DNA of 42,278 bases from Synergistaceae bacterium. Lineage in GTDB: Bacteria; Synergistota; Synergistia; Synergistales; Synergistaceae. The notes under the pieces are model-generated. The model ran no database searches. It saw nothing but the letters and a program-made list of their open reading frames with translations, and was not told where the DNA came from. This document shows, piece by piece, positions 39,960 through 42,278 of the stretch. Position numbers and translations under genes: made by a program. Where the stretch lies: positions 1-42,278 of the forward strand of contig JAAYHA010000169.1 of the NCBI GenBank assembly GCA_012727545.1, read 5' to 3'. Position 1 is the stretch's first letter. Every line of letters begins with the position of its first letter.

Positions 39960-40892
39960 TTAACCGGCACATTTTTTCAGAAGACGTTCCCATTCCCTGT
40001 CAACTTCGGACTGTCCCTGTGCAACAAGGTCCATCCTCTCCCTGCCCTTTTTGAAAAGGTGGGAGTAACGTCCCTGCGACCTGAGGAAATCTTCCAGCGG
40101 AACAGGGTTTTTGGGGTTATATGACAGGACGTACTTGCCGTCTATAACTTCATACACCGGCCAGAAACGGCTATCGGCAGCAAGCTTGCAGACTTTCATC
40201 TGATCAGCGGAATCAATTTTCCAGAAGAGCGGGCATGGTACAAGTACATTTACAAATGCCGGACCCGGTGTCTCTACAGCCCTTTTGACCTTGGTGATGA
40301 GATCCATAGGGTTATGGAGAGTTGTCTGTGCAACATAGGGGATATCATGTGCAGCAACTATCTCTGTCAGGTTTTTTGCCCTCTGGAGCTTTCCGGGGAT
40401 CACGCTTCCTGCAGGTGAAGTCGTTGCATTTGCGCTCACAGGAGTGGCGCTGCTTCGCTGAGCCCCGGTGTTCATGTAACCCTGATTGTTATAGCAGATG
40501 TATGTAAAATCGTGGCCTCTTTCAAGCGCACCCGAAAGAGACTGCAAGCCTATGTCGTAGGTACCTCCGTCACCGCCGAACGCTACGAATTTGATCTTCT
40601 CCTTAGCCACACCCTTTTTGCTAAGGATCCTGTGTGCAGCTTCAACCCCGGAAATGCCAGCACCTGCATTTTCAAACGCCACATGCATAAAGGGAACTCT
40701 CCATGCGCTGTAGGGATAAACCGTGGTGGATACTTCCAGGCATCCCGTAGCCCCTACGACCACAACAGGATCTTCTACAGCCATCAATGCCTGCCTCACT
40801 GCTGTTGGCGCACCGCATCCCGGGCACATCCTGTGCCCTTCTGTCAGGGGATTCTGTTTTTTCGTAAGTTCCTTAAGGTTAATTCCCGCCAT
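39960..40892 (-). CDS. porB: 2-oxoacid (pyruvate):ferredoxin oxidoreductase beta subunit
   Basis: 310 residues with the TPP-binding beta-subunit pattern: GHRMCPGCGAPTAVRQAL (two Cys for a [4Fe-4S] cluster), GATGCLEVSTTVYPYSAW, FVAFGGDGGTYDIGLQSLSGALERGHDF (GDG with the Mg2+-TPP site) and YNNQGYMNTGAQRSSATP. PorABCD-type enzymes oxidise pyruvate with CoA to acetyl-CoA, CO2 and reduced ferredoxin. I prefer ATG 40892, 8 bases after AAGGA (40901-40905); in-frame ATGs at 40901 and 40910 would add 3-6 residues. It overlaps porA by 14 bases. Confidence 0.93.
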   Translation of the reverse strand: MAGINLKELTKKQNPLTEGHRMCPGCGAPTAVRQALMAVEDPVVVVGATGCLEVSTTVYPYSAWRVPFMHVAFENAGAGISGVEAAHRILSKKGVAKEKIKFVAFGGDGGTYDIGLQSLSGALERGHDFTYICYNNQGYMNTGAQRSSATPVSANATTSPAGSVIPGKLQRAKNLTEIVAAHDIPYVAQTTLHNPMDLITKVKRAVETPGPAFVNVLVPCPLFWKIDSADQMKVCKLAADSRFWPVYEVIDGKYVLSYNPKNPVPLEDFLRSQGRYSHLFKKGRERMDLVAQGQSEVDREWERLLKKCAG

Positions 40893-42075
40893 TTTCTTCA
40901 TCCTTTTCAAGCAGTCCTATATACCTTGCGGTATCGCTGTAGTCATTTTCCATAAGCCCTGAAAAAACTTTTTCGGCATCCCTCGGGTAGAGGTCCCTGC
41001 CTCCGAGTCCGAACAGGTACTCCTGCAGCGGCACCCTTTCGCTCAGCCCGTAAAGTGCCGACTTTACCTCCGCGGCCAGCGGCGCAGTTCCTCCGATGCT
41101 TGCACTTCTGTCGAGCACGGCAACACCTTTTTTGCCCTTAGCAAGTTTTTTAAGCTCTTCAGCGGGGAAGGGCCGGAAAAATCTCACCCTTAGACATCCC
41201 GCCTTTACTCCCCTTTCACGCATTTCATCAACTACATCCTTAACAACTCCTGTAGCAGAGGACATGATCACGATCAGGTATTCAGCATCTTCCGCACGGT
41301 AGGCATCAAGCATGTGGTATTCCCTTCCTGTGTACCCGGCAAGCTCTTTACTAAGTTCTTTGTAGACCCTTGGGACGTTGTTCATTCCCTCTATCTGTGT
41401 TCTCTTTATCTCAAAATAGTATTCCGACATTGTGAATGAACCATATGAGACCGGATTGTCCACATCAAGAAGCGGATATTTTGCCTTCCTTTCACCCACA
41501 AACTTTTTGACTGACTCGTCAGAAAGAAGTTCTACCGGTTCATAGCAGTGACTGGTGATAAAGCCGTCCTGACATACAAATACAGGGGTGAGCACATCAT
41601 CATGCTCTGCCAGTCTGACCGCAAGCAGAACAGAATCATAAACTTCCTGGGCATCTTCGCAGTATATCTGTATCCATCCCGAATCGCGCTCCGGCATGCT
41701 GTCTGAATGGTCGCAGTGTATATTGACAGGCGCACCAAGGCTCCTGTTTACAAGACCGAAAACGATCGGTGCACGAAATGCAGCTGCGATTGGAAAGATC
41801 TCATGCATAAGGGCAACACCGTTCGCGCTGGAAGCAGTCATTACTCTCGCCCCCGATACCGAGGCTCCCACACATGCTGTGATCGCCGAGTGTTCGCTTT
41901 CTACTGCCACATACTCTGAATCCACCAAGCCGTTTGCAACAAACTCCGCAAACTTTACAGGGATCTCCGTTGAGGGAGTGATCGGGTATGCTGCCACCAC
42001 ATCCGGATTCACCTGTCTCATAGCTTCCGCAAAGGCAAGGTTGCCGGAAGTCATCTCTTTTCTCTTACTTAACAT
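40879..42075 (-). CDS. porA: 2-oxoacid (pyruvate):ferredoxin oxidoreductase alpha subunit
   Basis: 398 residues: GNLAFAEAMRQVNPDVVAAYPITPSTEIPVKFAEFVANG (the YPITPST motif), VESEHSAITACVGASVSGARVMTASSANGVALMHE, NIHCDHSDSM and CLRVRFFRPFPAEEL in the C-terminal domain, all typical of the alpha subunit that contributes the pyrimidine side of the TPP site. The NIHCDHSD stretch is the pyruvate-type version. I place the start at ATG 42075 after GGGGAG; a longer frame to 42156 reads through the ferredoxin subunit gene. It overlaps porD by 11 bases. Confidence 0.93.
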   Translation of the reverse strand: MLSKRKEMTSGNLAFAEAMRQVNPDVVAAYPITPSTEIPVKFAEFVANGLVDSEYVAVESEHSAITACVGASVSGARVMTASSANGVALMHEIFPIAAAFRAPIVFGLVNRSLGAPVNIHCDHSDSMPERDSGWIQIYCEDAQEVYDSVLLAVRLAEHDDVLTPVFVCQDGFITSHCYEPVELLSDESVKKFVGERKAKYPLLDVDNPVSYGSFTMSEYYFEIKRTQIEGMNNVPRVYKELSKELAGYTGREYHMLDAYRAEDAEYLIVIMSSATGVVKDVVDEMRERGVKAGCLRVRFFRPFPAEELKKLAKGKKGVAVLDRSASIGGTAPLAAEVKSALYGLSERVPLQEYLFGLGGRDLYPRDAEKVFSGLMENDYSDTARYIGLLEKDEENGGN

Positions 42076-42278
42076 GGTCTGCCACTCTCCCCGGATCTTC
42101 TCCGTGCTCTCTCTTTTCGTTGGTAAAATCGGCCTCCTGGTGCATGGAGATCGCATTTACGGGACATACCTGCGCACATACGCCGCACCCCTTGCAGAAG
42201 AACATGTTGATCCCGCATACACGTCCCTCTTCATTGGTCTTAATGGAGGAATCCGGACACTGAAGCCAGCATTTCAGG
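42065..42278 (-). CDS. porD: 2-oxoacid:ferredoxin oxidoreductase delta (ferredoxin-like) subunit, C-terminal part
   Basis: The frame ending in TAA at 42065-42067 encodes about 70 residues reaching the right window edge: KCWLQCPDSSIKTNEEGRVC, then the complete [4Fe-4S] motif FCKGCGVCAQVCPVNAI and a charged tail. The CWLQCPD part is the end of the first cluster motif of PorD. The N-terminus lies outside the window. It transfers electrons from the TPP site to ferredoxin. The gene order delta-alpha-beta matches four-subunit pyruvate synthases; the gamma gene would lie beyond 42278. Confidence 0.9.
   Translation of the reverse strand, partial: LKCWLQCPDSSIKTNEEGRVCGINMFFCKGCGVCAQVCPVNAISMHQEADFTNEKREHGEDPGRVADHVK

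Overview
The window reads like a chromosomal stretch from an anaerobic, amino-acid- or peptide-fermenting Gram-negative-type bacterium, most likely a member of the Synergistota. This is an inference from gene content: an archaeal/vacuolar-type ATP synthase operon, a pyruvate (2-oxoacid):ferredoxin oxidoreductase, FeoAB iron uptake, a D-aminopeptidase, an ornithine-cyclodeaminase-like enzyme, an oligopeptide-type ABC importer and a DUF815 AAA ATPase. Base composition looks near 50 percent GC. Genes are packed with 1-14 base overlaps, and TTG/GTG starts behind good Shine-Dalgarno sites are common. No rRNA, tRNA, CRISPR array, phage or recognisable insertion sequence was seen.

Layout. 1-4066 (minus): a tight operon of a degenerate asparaginase-like protein, rimO, pgpA, pncC (CinA C-terminal domain), thpR and the 5' end of recA. 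4291-7097 (plus): DedA membrane protein, CorA-type metal transporter and a secreted MsrA-MsrB fusion, closed by a strong bidirectional terminator. 7197-10379 (minus): typA and a DUF815 ATPase. 10548-13237 (minus): a TauE/SafE permease, an ornithine-cyclodeaminase/mu-crystallin family enzyme and a YheO-type regulator, each separated by regulatory signals. 13406-18269 (minus): ychF, an old-yellow-enzyme reductase, an M55 D-aminopeptidase, a ROK kinase and a 2-hydroxyacid dehydrogenase in one operon. 18270-20759 (plus): feoAB behind a promoter carrying a DtxR/IdeR-like box. 20755-22697 (plus): a possible structured leader RNA, an M23 peptidase and a DMT exporter. 22731-23720 (minus): a CobT-like phosphoribosyltransferase. 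23920-32607 (plus): the complete V/A-type ATPase operon in the order D-G-C-I-K-F-E-A-B. 32703-33662 (minus): MOSC protein and MscL. 33782-39780 (minus): a six-gene peptide-type ABC importer. 39960-42278 (minus): porB, porA and the 3' end of porD.

How they fit together. Peptides and amino acids would be imported and deaminated, 2-oxoacids oxidised by the Por complex to reduced ferredoxin and acyl-CoA, and the rotary ATPase would couple ATP to an ion gradient. FeoAB supplies iron for the many Fe-S enzymes.

The most unusual region is the ABC importer locus at 33782-39780. Its substrate-binding protein has the two halves of the SBP_bac_5 fold in swapped order (an apparent circular permutation), its LacI-type regulator lacks most of the second sensor subdomain yet keeps the extreme C-terminus, and one permease has an extra extracytoplasmic domain of about 140 residues. 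A second candidate for new biology is the imperfect long-range inverted repeat enclosing small hairpins at 20767-20922, placed just after a -10 box and ahead of the M23 peptidase gene.
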